Positions 40,479-48,213 of a DNA stretch of 48,213 bases are shown here, in pieces. Position 1 is the first letter of the stretch. Each line of letters begins with the position of its first letter. The position numbers were made by a program, and so were the translations under genes. Below the pieces are notes generated by a model. It had not been told where the DNA came from and did not search any database. It saw only the letters and a program-made list of their open reading frames with translations. Source of the DNA: Candidatus Aenigmatarchaeota archaeon (GTDB taxonomy: Archaea > Aenigmatarchaeota > Aenigmatarchaeia > CG10238-14); NCBI GenBank assembly GCA_017610225.1, contig JAFCCM010000009.1:1-48213 (forward strand). Reading direction: 5' to 3'.

Positions 40479-41762
40479 TTAGAAATTAGCATGACGGAAG
40501 AAAAGAATGTAGCCAGTAAACACTCCGAAGGCAAGGAACATGCATATAGCTACTACTGGCTTTAGTAATCCCAGCAACATCCCCCCTACGATACAGATAT
40601 CAAATATAACTATAACCACCTTGCCACCCCCCGTACTACCGAATGACCCTTCTGGTGTATTACGGTAAACAGCAGCACAGATTACCACTGATAGTATCAT
40701 CCATATTATCCCCGAAAACATCCAACGTGACATACCGAAACTGGTTGCTGCATCAGTTAAATCAAAACCAGTACCAGCAACAATATCATCCAAGGAAGTA
40801 GTAGTATCCACCAAATTAACCTCAACAACGATGGCTCCTGCTCCAGTAATAGTTACTGTATTAGTACCAGCCACAATATCTACAGGTGTACCAGTAACAA
40901 CTGCCCCTGTTACCGTACCTACTGTTCCATTCTCTAGCTCAAATATAATATCACCTGCTCCCGATGTGTTCTCATTATTAGTCCCCTCGGTAAGTGTTAC
41001 GGGTGTACCGACAATAACACCAGTTGCTGTTGCCCCAAATGTTGTTTCATAGTCCAAATCCTCTACAGTTGGTTCCGACTCAGATACTGAAAAAGCATTG
41101 GGTGCCATTTCCCGTAGATTCTGAATAACATTTACAAAATAGCTTTCTCCTGTTGAGGTTAATCGGTTCCCCATAACCGTAACTTCCACCATATCTAATG
41201 CCCAAGCAAGCTCTAGTATATCAGCACAATTAAGAACACGAAGGGCAAGTAGTATCGCTGTATCCCCAGTAGTTTGCCAATAGTCTACCCCTGCCGTTGT
41301 TTTGGGAGGGTCTCCAGCCCACCCTGAAGCTATAGTAGGATTGCCCATCAACCATACCTCGTGTAATGCTTCATTGGCTTGGTCTATGCCATATGTAGTA
41401 ACCTCAGCAGCAGTAAAATATATCCAGGCAAATCCTCGACCATACCCACTATATACGTATGTGTAAGGAGCAACTGTTTTAAGCTGAGTAGAACCATCAG
41501 TATCAATGAAGGCAACAAGGTAGGCTTCGGTAACTGTCTCATCAGGGAGAACAGGAGTAACAATATCGTAATCCAGATAATATTCAGCCAGTATCCCAAC
41601 ATCACCATCTTCCAACAAGTCCTCATAGACGTAAACAGCATCAAGTGATGGAGGTGAGTCAGGGTCAGCAATAGCAAAAACAGGAGTAGCAAGTAATACT
41701 GGTAGAATTACCAGAATAAATAGTACAACAACCGTAATACATTTCAACAGCTTATTTATCAT
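40479..41762 (-). CDS. Large secreted ectodomain protein with three C-terminal membrane helices
   Basis: 427 aa. Signal peptide (CITVVVLFILVILPVLLATP, VFAIADPD). Ectodomain residues 30-340: VYVYEDLLEDGDVGILAEYY, PYTYVYSGYGRGFAWIYFTA, GDPPKTTAGVDYWQ, then Thr/Val/Gly-rich beta repeats (VTLTEGTN, VDIVAGTN, VTITGAG). Three spans follow (about residues 348-420). The same layout as the 33495-34544 protein. Probable virion spike or membrane glycoprotein and a candidate substrate of the glycan island. Confidence 0.78.
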   Translation of the reverse strand: MINKLLKCITVVVLFILVILPVLLATPVFAIADPDSPPSLDAVYVYEDLLEDGDVGILAEYYLDYDIVTPVLPDETVTEAYLVAFIDTDGSTQLKTVAPYTYVYSGYGRGFAWIYFTAAEVTTYGIDQANEALHEVWLMGNPTIASGWAGDPPKTTAGVDYWQTTGDTAILLALRVLNCADILELAWALDMVEVTVMGNRLTSTGESYFVNVIQNLREMAPNAFSVSESEPTVEDLDYETTFGATATGVIVGTPVTLTEGTNNENTSGAGDIIFELENGTVGTVTGAVVTGTPVDIVAGTNTVTITGAGAIVVEVNLVDTTTSLDDIVAGTGFDLTDAATSFGMSRWMFSGIIWMILSVVICAAVYRNTPEGSFGSTGGGKVVIVIFDICIVGGMLLGLLKPVVAICMFLAFGVFTGYILFFRHANF

Positions 41763-44700
41763 AACGATGGTGACCTTTCACTGATAAGCCCCCCGACAAA
41801 CATTCCCACAGCAAGAACGAGCATCCACAAGGGGAAGATGTTATGGTCTAAAGCTACCAGACCACATAAAACAGCAGCAGCAACTATAACTGTTATTCCC
41901 TGATGCTGTCGCAGTACCCTAGACGCGGCAAGAGTGATAAATAATAGAAGAGCTACTCCCATCAATCGCCAAGCCAATATTTCTGATAAAGTAGTGTTAT
42001 CAGACAACATTGTAATAAATGGACGAACTGGGTTCGTTAAAATAGTTCCGCCTACTGTTCCGTCCCCAAACCAATCAGTTGTCTCGGTTACAGTAAGAAC
42101 GCTACCAGGAACATCCTCTTCAGTAGTACCCACACCTGGTTGCCCGATGCTGACCATTCCACCAAGAGATGTGGCTGCACTTGCAGGGTTTACACCCCAA
42201 GTTATTCGCCCATCATTGGCTCCTGCTCTATTAGTTATAGTACCGAAATCAATGGTAAAGGTGTCACCAGCATCAACTGCTGCTGTTAACGCTGCAAACT
42301 GTAATTCATCAGTAGCCTGTAAGAAGTCAGTAATAATTGCTGTCTCACCTTGAGGAGCAAAGGTATCAGTAGTTGTAACTATTATCAGTCTTGCTCCATT
42401 CCAGTAATCGTCAGCTTGTGTTAGAGCAGCATCAATAATCTTAACATCCGTACTACCTGCATCCGCCGTACTTGTCTCCCCAGTATTGGTTATTATATTA
42501 TTAGGTTGAAACCATATAACCAAATCCAGTGTTGTAAATGTTATTTCCCCACCATATGCCCAACCATAGGCATTGTGCGCCCAAGCTCTAACATAATACG
42601 GTGTACCTTCAGTGAGTCCAGACTCTGCATGGGTATAATTAGCAATACCAAATACACCGCCTTCTGAGACATTATTGGCATAAGCACAAAGAGCTGGATC
42701 AGTGTTTCCTGGGTCCCCCTGAGTTGCGAGATCATAAACAAAACCCCTGAAATCACAACTCCCACTTCCAGTTGCTGTTATATTCCCACTAAATGTTGCG
42801 ATCTCACGTCCTATATCCTCAGCAGCATTAGTAGTTACACTGGGGAGGGCATACGCCAAAGCATTATCTTCATCATAGCTATCTGAGTACTGTTCCTTTC
42901 CCCCCTCAGTAGCATAGCTCCAAGCACGATAGTAATATGTATGGTCTCCTGTTAATCCTGCATCGTCTACTGTAACTCCGTTATTATTGTACACCAAGTA
43001 GCCATCAGCCCTATCAGTTGGATAAGACCCATCCTCACCTCTAATATACGTATTTTGAGCACCAGTTCCTTTAGTCCAATCTAATGTAATAGTTTCTACA
43101 GCACTTGCTGTGGCTGCTAAATTAAATGGTGGATCAGGCTTAGTTAAAAAAGTTTGTTCAGTATCACTATAATCATAGCCATCACTATTATGAGCATATG
43201 CTCTATAATAATATAATTCACCTTTTGTTAAACCAGTTACATTTGCTCCACTATCAAATACACCAGTTCCCCAAGGACCACCTGCATCAGCCCAGCTACT
43301 GGCATAACCACTAGCACCTGGAGCTACATCTCCAGGATCACCATGTGTTGCAGTATCGTAGACGAAGCCTCTCTCATCACAAGAAACGTCATTTCCTACA
43401 TTAGTTATCTCACCATTAAGTGTAGCCAATGTTTCCTCAACATTGGTAGCTGCAGCTGATGTTACTTCAGGTAGTGCATCATAATCAATTTCGATGTAGA
43501 CCTGGGTAACAAAAACATGGAATGTATCAGTATCCGATTTAAGCCCAATACCGAATTCAGCAGCATCTATACCAGCAATAGTCCAAGCAGCAGTCGTATC
43601 TGGATTCTGGACATACTGCTGGGATTCGATATGCCAGACGGCATTTTCAAAATAAGAAATCTCTGTACCATCGTAATCAGTACCACCTGAACGGATATAA
43701 GGTTTGGTAAAACTCTCTTTGGCAGCATTAGCTGTTGTCCTCCACTTCCAATGTACGGTAAGATGATTTACATTAACTCCAGCAGCTATAGCAGAATTAG
43801 GAAAAGTATAGGTATCATACTGCCACACTGTATCATCGGAGGCAGTTCTGAGACAAGTTGTTAAATCATCAGGAACCGCCTCGTCAACATCTTCCCAATT
43901 TGCCTCCCCAGTATCGGGGGCATGTATTGTTAAGCCAGTAGTATTCCCTACCCCATTAGGTCTTAAAGTTTCAGTTGGGTCAAATATGATATCACCAACT
44001 GGCATCTTATTAATTACGGATAAATCTGACCCAATAGACATCCAAGTATCATCATTATCACTAAACAATCTCGTTGTTATTGGCGTTGAATCATATATCC
44101 AATTCTCTTTATCAGCATAAGGATTAATTGGATTAGCCGAAACAGCATCCCTTTGCGGGATTGATACACTATAATTTGTGTCGAAATATTTATCAGTCTC
44201 TTCTAAGCCAAAAAGTATATCATCTGTAAATGCAGCATCATCTAGCTTTAGGTGTTTATTAGACTGTAGCTTAGCATGTGATCTCTGATTCCAGTCACTC
44301 TCAAATAAGAATACTAAGTGTGTCGACTCAGGATTTAAACCATAATCCTGTGGTGTATTATTGACTTCATAATACTCTCTAGCTCTTTGCGTTAATATTA
44401 TATCTTCTTTAAGCTGGTCGGGTGTATAAGTTATTCTGTAGTCAATACCGTACATTATATCCGTCCACTGTATAGTATTATTACTAACAGTAGGTTCACT
44501 CGGATAAGTATGTTGAATTATGGCATAAGTATCCGTAGACACATCATAGTATGCAACCGCATCCAATCTAAAGCTGGATTGGAAACTTCCCTTCCTTGTA
44601 AAGGTAGTAGTATCATTCTTTATATAAAGATGCCAGTGTCCATCAGTGACCTGCCAGTCCCAATGAGGATTCTTGCAAGACCTTATATCAGTATCAATGG

Positions 44701-44938
44701 GCTTGAAACTACCATCCTGAGACTGATAGTTAATTGACTGTATATAGATGCTGGCAGCTAGACTACCATTATCCCCAACATATGTCCTTGAGTACTGTGT
44801 GCGTAACTGTGTTACCTCTTGCCCCGTTCGATAGGACACGTCATCATAAGTAACTGTATTACTCAAAAATGCAGTTGAAGGTAATATTAGTGATAGAGCA
44901 AGAACAACGGCTAAAAGCTTAAGTAGTACTTTCTTCAT
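41759..44938 (-). CDS. Giant surface protein with Fn3-like repeats and membrane anchor, 1059 aa
   Basis: Signal peptide (residues 1-23). Residues 40-90 (RTQYSRTYVGDNGSLAASIY, GSFKPIDTDI) resemble the opening domain of DNRLRE/RHS-type wall proteins. Three Fn3-like modules follow: 489-600, 602-695 and 698-804 (ELYYYRAYAHNSDG, HTYYYRAWSYATEG and PYYVRAWAHNAYG mark their G-strand regions). Residues 805-965 are beta-rich; three membrane helices lie at about 985-1052. Likely the main receptor-binding spike. ATGA overlap with the 249-aa gene upstream. Confidence 0.8.
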   Translation of the reverse strand: MKKVLLKLLAVVLALSLILPSTAFLSNTVTYDDVSYRTGQEVTQLRTQYSRTYVGDNGSLAASIYIQSINYQSQDGSFKPIDTDIRSCKNPHWDWQVTDGHWHLYIKNDTTTFTRKGSFQSSFRLDAVAYYDVSTDTYAIIQHTYPSEPTVSNNTIQWTDIMYGIDYRITYTPDQLKEDIILTQRAREYYEVNNTPQDYGLNPESTHLVFLFESDWNQRSHAKLQSNKHLKLDDAAFTDDILFGLEETDKYFDTNYSVSIPQRDAVSANPINPYADKENWIYDSTPITTRLFSDNDDTWMSIGSDLSVINKMPVGDIIFDPTETLRPNGVGNTTGLTIHAPDTGEANWEDVDEAVPDDLTTCLRTASDDTVWQYDTYTFPNSAIAAGVNVNHLTVHWKWRTTANAAKESFTKPYIRSGGTDYDGTEISYFENAVWHIESQQYVQNPDTTAAWTIAGIDAAEFGIGLKSDTDTFHVFVTQVYIEIDYDALPEVTSAAATNVEETLATLNGEITNVGNDVSCDERGFVYDTATHGDPGDVAPGASGYASSWADAGGPWGTGVFDSGANVTGLTKGELYYYRAYAHNSDGYDYSDTEQTFLTKPDPPFNLAATASAVETITLDWTKGTGAQNTYIRGEDGSYPTDRADGYLVYNNNGVTVDDAGLTGDHTYYYRAWSYATEGGKEQYSDSYDEDNALAYALPSVTTNAAEDIGREIATFSGNITATGSGSCDFRGFVYDLATQGDPGNTDPALCAYANNVSEGGVFGIANYTHAESGLTEGTPYYVRAWAHNAYGWAYGGEITFTTLDLVIWFQPNNIITNTGETSTADAGSTDVKIIDAALTQADDYWNGARLIIVTTTDTFAPQGETAIITDFLQATDELQFAALTAAVDAGDTFTIDFGTITNRAGANDGRITWGVNPASAATSLGGMVSIGQPGVGTTEEDVPGSVLTVTETTDWFGDGTVGGTILTNPVRPFITMLSDNTTLSEILAWRLMGVALLLFITLAASRVLRQHQGITVIVAAAVLCGLVALDHNIFPLWMLVLAVGMFVGGLISERSPSL

Positions 44939-45684
44939 CCTATTACCACCTCAATGGATTCCACATACGGCGCAACATCAGTTTGAAAATAATACCAGTC
45001 ATTACCATTATCAGGGACAGCGGCAAACCCTACAGCATTGGTAACAGGAACCCCACTATCTATTTGGATAGCCAATGTTACTGCGTCAGCGTAGACATGT
45101 ATGGTGTGTTCACCAGGTGCGATAGTTGTGGCGGTTACTGAATTCCCACCAGTTACCGCTGCTGTAATACTACCAGCAGCGCTCACATATAACCTAAATG
45201 CAGCATCCTTAAAAATCAAGTTCTTATCAGCACCCGCACCCGTATCCACATAAGCCACAATCTCAATATCATATGTATCACTTAACTCAAGGTCGGCGTG
45301 ATCCTCAACCATAATATACCCGCCAAGCCCTGTAATAACGTATGTTGATGTCAAGTCACTGTTTCCTGTTGAGTAATAAAGGTTAGTTTGAGAGTTAGCT
45401 GGGACAACAATGGCAGTTAATGTTCTATCATCTGCTACCATATGTGGCTTTGCTATTTCACCTAATGTCTCTACGCGGGTATCCAGTGCATCGGGTTCCA
45501 TAAACCCATTGGCGGCCATCCACTCATTGTTGGCGTCCACTGTCAATGCTAACATGGTGTAGTCAACTCCACCACTCTCAAGAATAGTGAAATGTGACCG
45601 ATACAGATAAGCAAAAACAGGGGTAGCCAGTAGTAAGAGAATTACTAACCCAAGAATAACAGACGAAATTACGGGTCTTTTCAA
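44935..45684 (-). CDS. Secreted LamG-like (concanavalin fold) protein, 249 aa
   Basis: Signal peptide (VISSVILGLVILLLLATPVF, AYLYRS). The rest is beta-rich: WMAANGFMEPDALDTRVETL, KPHMVADDRTLTAIVVPANS, GGYIMVEDHADLELSDTYDI, then IEIVAYVDTGAG and KNLIFKDAAFRLYVSAAGSI. This matches the layout of LamG-type tail or fibre proteins of phages. No C-terminal anchor, so it may be held by the large spike protein. Overlaps both neighbours by four bases. Confidence 0.75.
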   Translation of the reverse strand: MKRPVISSVILGLVILLLLATPVFAYLYRSHFTILESGGVDYTMLALTVDANNEWMAANGFMEPDALDTRVETLGEIAKPHMVADDRTLTAIVVPANSQTNLYYSTGNSDLTSTYVITGLGGYIMVEDHADLELSDTYDIEIVAYVDTGAGADKNLIFKDAAFRLYVSAAGSITAAVTGGNSVTATTIAPGEHTIHVYADAVTLAIQIDSGVPVTNAVGFAAVPDNGNDWYYFQTDVAPYVESIEVVIG

Positions 45685-46100
45685 GCCCTTATCCCTCCCA
45701 TAGTTGGAGGCGGGTTATATCCTTTACTGGTTCTACGAACATATCTAACTTTACGTTTTGATCGTGCTCCAGGAACAGGTTCTCCTCTCATAACGTCTTC
45801 ATCACTAACACTTGTTAAATCACTGATATCCTCATCATCAGGCAATTCAAATAAGTCATCAACCCGAATATCGTTATCTTCTTCTTGCGGTACCTCAAAC
45901 AAATCAGCAAGGCTGTCTTCCTCGTCAGGAGGTGCTTCCAGTATACGCTCAACTATTATAGGACGCCCAACCCCGACTTCAGACCTTTCTTCCTCCTCCT
46001 CTTCCTCCTCCTCAGGTTTTATAATGTTCTCGACTTCGGGTTCAGCAGTACCCTCATCTTCCTCTGTAATTTCTACAGCGTCCTTTTCATCAGTTGGCAT
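45681..46100 (-). CDS. Acidic protein with C-terminal TMGG-R motif, 139 aa
   Basis: Very acidic (a run of eight or more Glu near residue 33) with two copies of a DLFE-(V/L)-P motif (SLADLFEVPQEE, VDDLFELPDDEDISDL). The basic end RSKRKVRYVRRTSKGYN leads to PPPTMGGIRA. The neighbour at 46336 ends in nearly the same motif (TQTMGGLRL). An intrinsically disordered scaffold or assembly chaperone is a reasonable guess. Confidence 0.7.
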   Translation of the reverse strand: MPTDEKDAVEITEEDEGTAEPEVENIIKPEEEEEEEEERSEVGVGRPIIVERILEAPPDEEDSLADLFEVPQEEDNDIRVDDLFELPDDEDISDLTSVSDEDVMRGEPVPGARSKRKVRYVRRTSKGYNPPPTMGGIRA

Positions 46101-46126
46101 CTAATACCCCCTCTTGCTTTTCTCCT

Positions 46127-46339
46127 TTATTTTGGATAAGTCTCCAAGCTATAACTTTCTTGGGCCAGCTTCTCAAGCCATTTTTCAAAACCCTTCCGAG
46201 TGTAAAAACCACCGAAACCTAGAGACTTATTATATTGGGCAGATAACTCATAATACAAAGTGTCATCTAGTGAATTGGTAATAGGGAAAGCGTCTTTACA
46301 TTTTGGTCTCCCAAAAAAGACCTCAAATACGTCATTCAT
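46127..46339 (-). CDS. Hypothetical protein, 70 aa
   Basis: Small soluble protein: DVFEVFFGRPKCKDAFPITN, YYELSAQYNKSLGFGGFYTR, KGFEKWLEKLAQES. Aromatic-rich with a helical end. ATGA overlap with the long gene upstream. No family recognised. Confidence 0.6.
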   Translation of the reverse strand: MNDVFEVFFGRPKCKDAFPITNSLDDTLYYELSAQYNKSLGFGGFYTRKGFEKWLEKLAQESYSLETYPK

Positions 46340-48213
46340 AATCTTAATCCTCCCATAGTCTGCGTTGGGGGTTCCTTTCTGCTCCGTCTTGGTGTTTTCT
46401 TTTTCATCTTTGTTCTGTCAACAGTTTTCTGTTTTGTCAGAGGCGAGTCAAGGGAATCCAGCCATTCTTCATCTTCGTCAAAATAGCCATCTGTTGCTGG
46501 CTTCTCATAGACTGGTTCCTTATAAGTATCCTCTTCTATTTTCTTAGTTTTCTTGGTAATCCCATATCGACTAACCCCATGTGATTCAGTTCTGTCTCTT
46601 ACTGCTTTCCTTATTGGGGTTTCCCTTTTTGCATACATATGACCAACAGGCGTATCAGCATCAGTAGCAGTAACTGACATACCCTTGGCTGGATCATCAA
46701 TTCGTTTTCCCACATCAGTCTCCAACCCTTTGCCTTCATATTTTATACTCTGCCCCTGATCGGATATCTGTATATCAGCAATACCCAAGTCAATACTGAT
46801 GTCAGGAATTGATGCTCCAGAATCACCTATCATCTGTATAGTTTCCATTGGTGTTACTAAATCCGTAAACTTTGCCCCCATTGGTGTTATGCCACTTGGT
46901 AGAGTACGGGGTTTCTCTCCAGTTTGGAAATCCTGATGAGGTATCCATTTCCAGAACATACCCTGTCGCCAAGCAATAGAGCCTTCAGGTAATTGGGCTT
47001 CATTGCCAGTTATTCGTGCTAACAGTGGAGGCGGTGGCTTCTGAGTAGTAATAGGAGTAATAGGAGTAGTAGGAGTAATAGGAGTAGTAGGAGTAATAGG
47101 AGTAGTAGGAGTAATAGGAGTAATAGGAGTAATAGGAGTAGTAGGAGTAATAGGAGTAGTAGGAGTAATAGGAGTAGTAGGTGTTATTACCGATGTTGGC
47201 ATATCAGAAGTTGTTACAGGTGTAGCAGGAACAGTAGAGGCAACAAGAGGAGTAGGAGTAGCAGGAACTATTGGAGTTGTCGGGGAAACTGCTCTATCCT
47301 CTAATGGAGCAATACTAGTTGTAGGTACCATGGTATTTGCAATAGATGGTGCTGTAGCTGTAAGAATAGATGCTGTTGAAGCCAGAGCAGCCAGCTTGGT
47401 ACTTAGTCTTCCGAGATTGAGATAATAAAGCCTCTTGGCACCTGTCGAGCTAAGTGCATCAGCTGCCGTATTTGATTTTGTAGCGGGGTCCGCACTAATC
47501 GTTGCATCATACCCAGCCTGTGCACCCTTAACCACAGTAGTTCTTGTATTGGGGTCTAAGGAGCTTAGCATATTTGTAATCTCTTCCACTGGGGCAGTAT
47601 CCCCCTTGACTAAAGAGGCAACAATATCATCAATAAGTTCACTGGGCACCTTTGTGCCTATCGCTTTACTGATATCTTTACACAAATCGGTTAGTTGCTT
47701 ACGGTAAATGTTTGCAACCTCTCCCAATATGTTGGATTCTGTCAACTCAGTACCTTTAGACTTCAGAGCAACAATAGCTTTGGCACGTACATCCTTCCCC
47801 TCCGACTCGATCAGAGCTTTCAGTTTTTCAGGGGACAGTTGCTTCACCCTATAGGTGTCTTGGTAGAACTCAATGAGATTTGATCTTATGGCGGATGGGA
47901 CTTCGGAAGTCGTAATTTCAGCCCAGTGGGGATGAAGCAAATCCCGCAATGTCCCTTTCCATGCCATACTGTTGATTGTGGACACTTCCGTAGGTACAGG
48001 AGCACCAAGACCCTTAACCTGTGCTGCTTTCGTAGCTGTCCACAGAATAGGGACTTTGGTTTTGGTTCGTGGATAATATGTGACCGATTCACCAGTTACA
48101 CCTTTGGAAACACTGTCAGAACTGATGGCACGAACATTAGGTTCTGTAGCATAAAACTCAGCTTCTGATACCAGCTCGTTATAGACAACCGGCTGTCCCT
48201 CAATATATTCATA
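46336..48213 (-). CDS. Large structural-type protein with Thr-Pro repeat linker (5' end beyond window)
   Basis: The frame is open to the window edge, so the real start lies outside (the first GTG inside is at 47985). 625 residues visible. The N-terminal 280 are mostly helical (VRAKAIVALKSKGTELTESN, DDIVASLVKGD), then a long linker of TTPITP repeats, then a domain with ITPMGAKFTDLVTPMETIQM and a Lys-rich end with TQTMGGLRL. Resembles multi-domain structural or scaffold proteins. The shared C-terminal motif with the acidic protein next to it suggests one common partner. Confidence 0.7.
   Translation of the reverse strand, partial: YEYIEGQPVVYNELVSEAEFYATEPNVRAISSDSVSKGVTGESVTYYPRTKTKVPILWTATKAAQVKGLGAPVPTEVSTINSMAWKGTLRDLLHPHWAEITTSEVPSAIRSNLIEFYQDTYRVKQLSPEKLKALIESEGKDVRAKAIVALKSKGTELTESNILGEVANIYRKQLTDLCKDISKAIGTKVPSELIDDIVASLVKGDTAPVEEITNMLSSLDPNTRTTVVKGAQAGYDATISADPATKSNTAADALSSTGAKRLYYLNLGRLSTKLAALASTASILTATAPSIANTMVPTTSIAPLEDRAVSPTTPIVPATPTPLVASTVPATPVTTSDMPTSVITPTTPITPTTPITPTTPITPITPITPTTPITPTTPITPTTPITPITTQKPPPPLLARITGNEAQLPEGSIAWRQGMFWKWIPHQDFQTGEKPRTLPSGITPMGAKFTDLVTPMETIQMIGDSGASIPDISIDLGIADIQISDQGQSIKYEGKGLETDVGKRIDDPAKGMSVTATDADTPVGHMYAKRETPIRKAVRDRTESHGVSRYGITKKTKKIEEDTYKEPVYEKPATDGYFDEDEEWLDSLDSPLTKQKTVDRTKMKKKTPRRSRKEPPTQTMGGLRL
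47042..47182 (-). repeat. 18-bp tandem repeat encoding PTTPIT units
   Basis: The unit GGAGTAATAGGAGTAGTA (plus strand) is repeated with small changes, encoding alternating TPTTPITP and TPITPITP on the minus strand. Copies are so alike at the DNA level that recent expansion by slippage is likely. It forms an extended Pro/Thr linker, a typical site for O-linked sugars. Confidence 0.85.

Noticed and set aside
41384..41692. 102-codon minus-strand frame overlapping the 427-aa surface protein gene
   Set aside because: Leu-rich out-of-phase reading of Thr/Val codons; no start signal and no independent support.
47041..47182. Possible CRISPR array (short repeats in the structural arm)
   Set aside because: Repeats are contiguous 18-bp units without spacers and lie inside an open reading frame encoding Thr-Pro; a coding tandem repeat.

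Overview
The window looks like one arm-to-arm stretch of a bacterial virus or virus-like mobile element that carries a large sugar-modification island. The case for a bacterial host is as follows. Most genes have GGAGG-type ribosome binding sites. Several promoters fit a sigma-70 pattern (TTGACA, 17 bases, AT-rich -10 box). Phage-typical families are present: a family A DNA polymerase, an XF1762-family protein, an excisionase-type helix-turn-helix protein and tail-type surface domains. I cannot name the host. An anaerobic monoderm such as a member of Chloroflexota would fit the many B12/radical SAM proteins, but that is only a guess.

Positions 1-8101 (+ strand) form an early/replication arm. 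It holds a uracil-DNA-glycosylase/DNA polymerase I fusion, a metallophosphoesterase, many small phage-type proteins and an undecaprenyl diphosphate synthase. Two nearly identical promoters (107 and 4128) carry a dyad overlapping the -35 box. The arm is littered with small duplications and gene remnants.

Positions 8108-32427 (- strand) form a glycan island of densely overlapping genes. It contains four GT4-type glycosyltransferases plus a wrecked one, a polyprenyl-phosphate GT2 transferase, a GT-C-like membrane protein, an O-antigen ligase/polymerase-like protein, two nucleotide-sugar epimerase/dehydratases, a truncated asparagine synthetase, three B12-binding radical SAM proteins and four small-molecule methyltransferases. 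It also contains a circularly permuted GTPase fused to a SIS sugar-isomerase domain and split by an intein. DNA-modification cargo sits inside the island: an MT-A70 methyltransferase, and an EcoRI-like methyltransferase paired with a DUF262-HNH nuclease.

Positions 32436-48213 (- strand) form a virion-like arm. Nearly every protein is a membrane protein, a secreted ectodomain with C-terminal membrane helices, or a very basic or acidic small protein. There is a P-loop ATPase that could package DNA and a tandem pair of tiny two-helix membrane proteins with their own strong promoter and downstream hairpins. I see no terminase, portal, HK97 capsid, tape measure or lysis gene. A 74-aa protein of the early arm has a 78% identical paralogue in this arm, which ties both arms to one element.

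The simplest reading is a tailless, membrane-containing virus (or related element). It would encode its own lipid carrier synthesis, sugar assembly and transfer machinery, possibly to glycosylate its surface proteins or remodel the host envelope. The sequence supports the gene inventory well; the virion model is inference.
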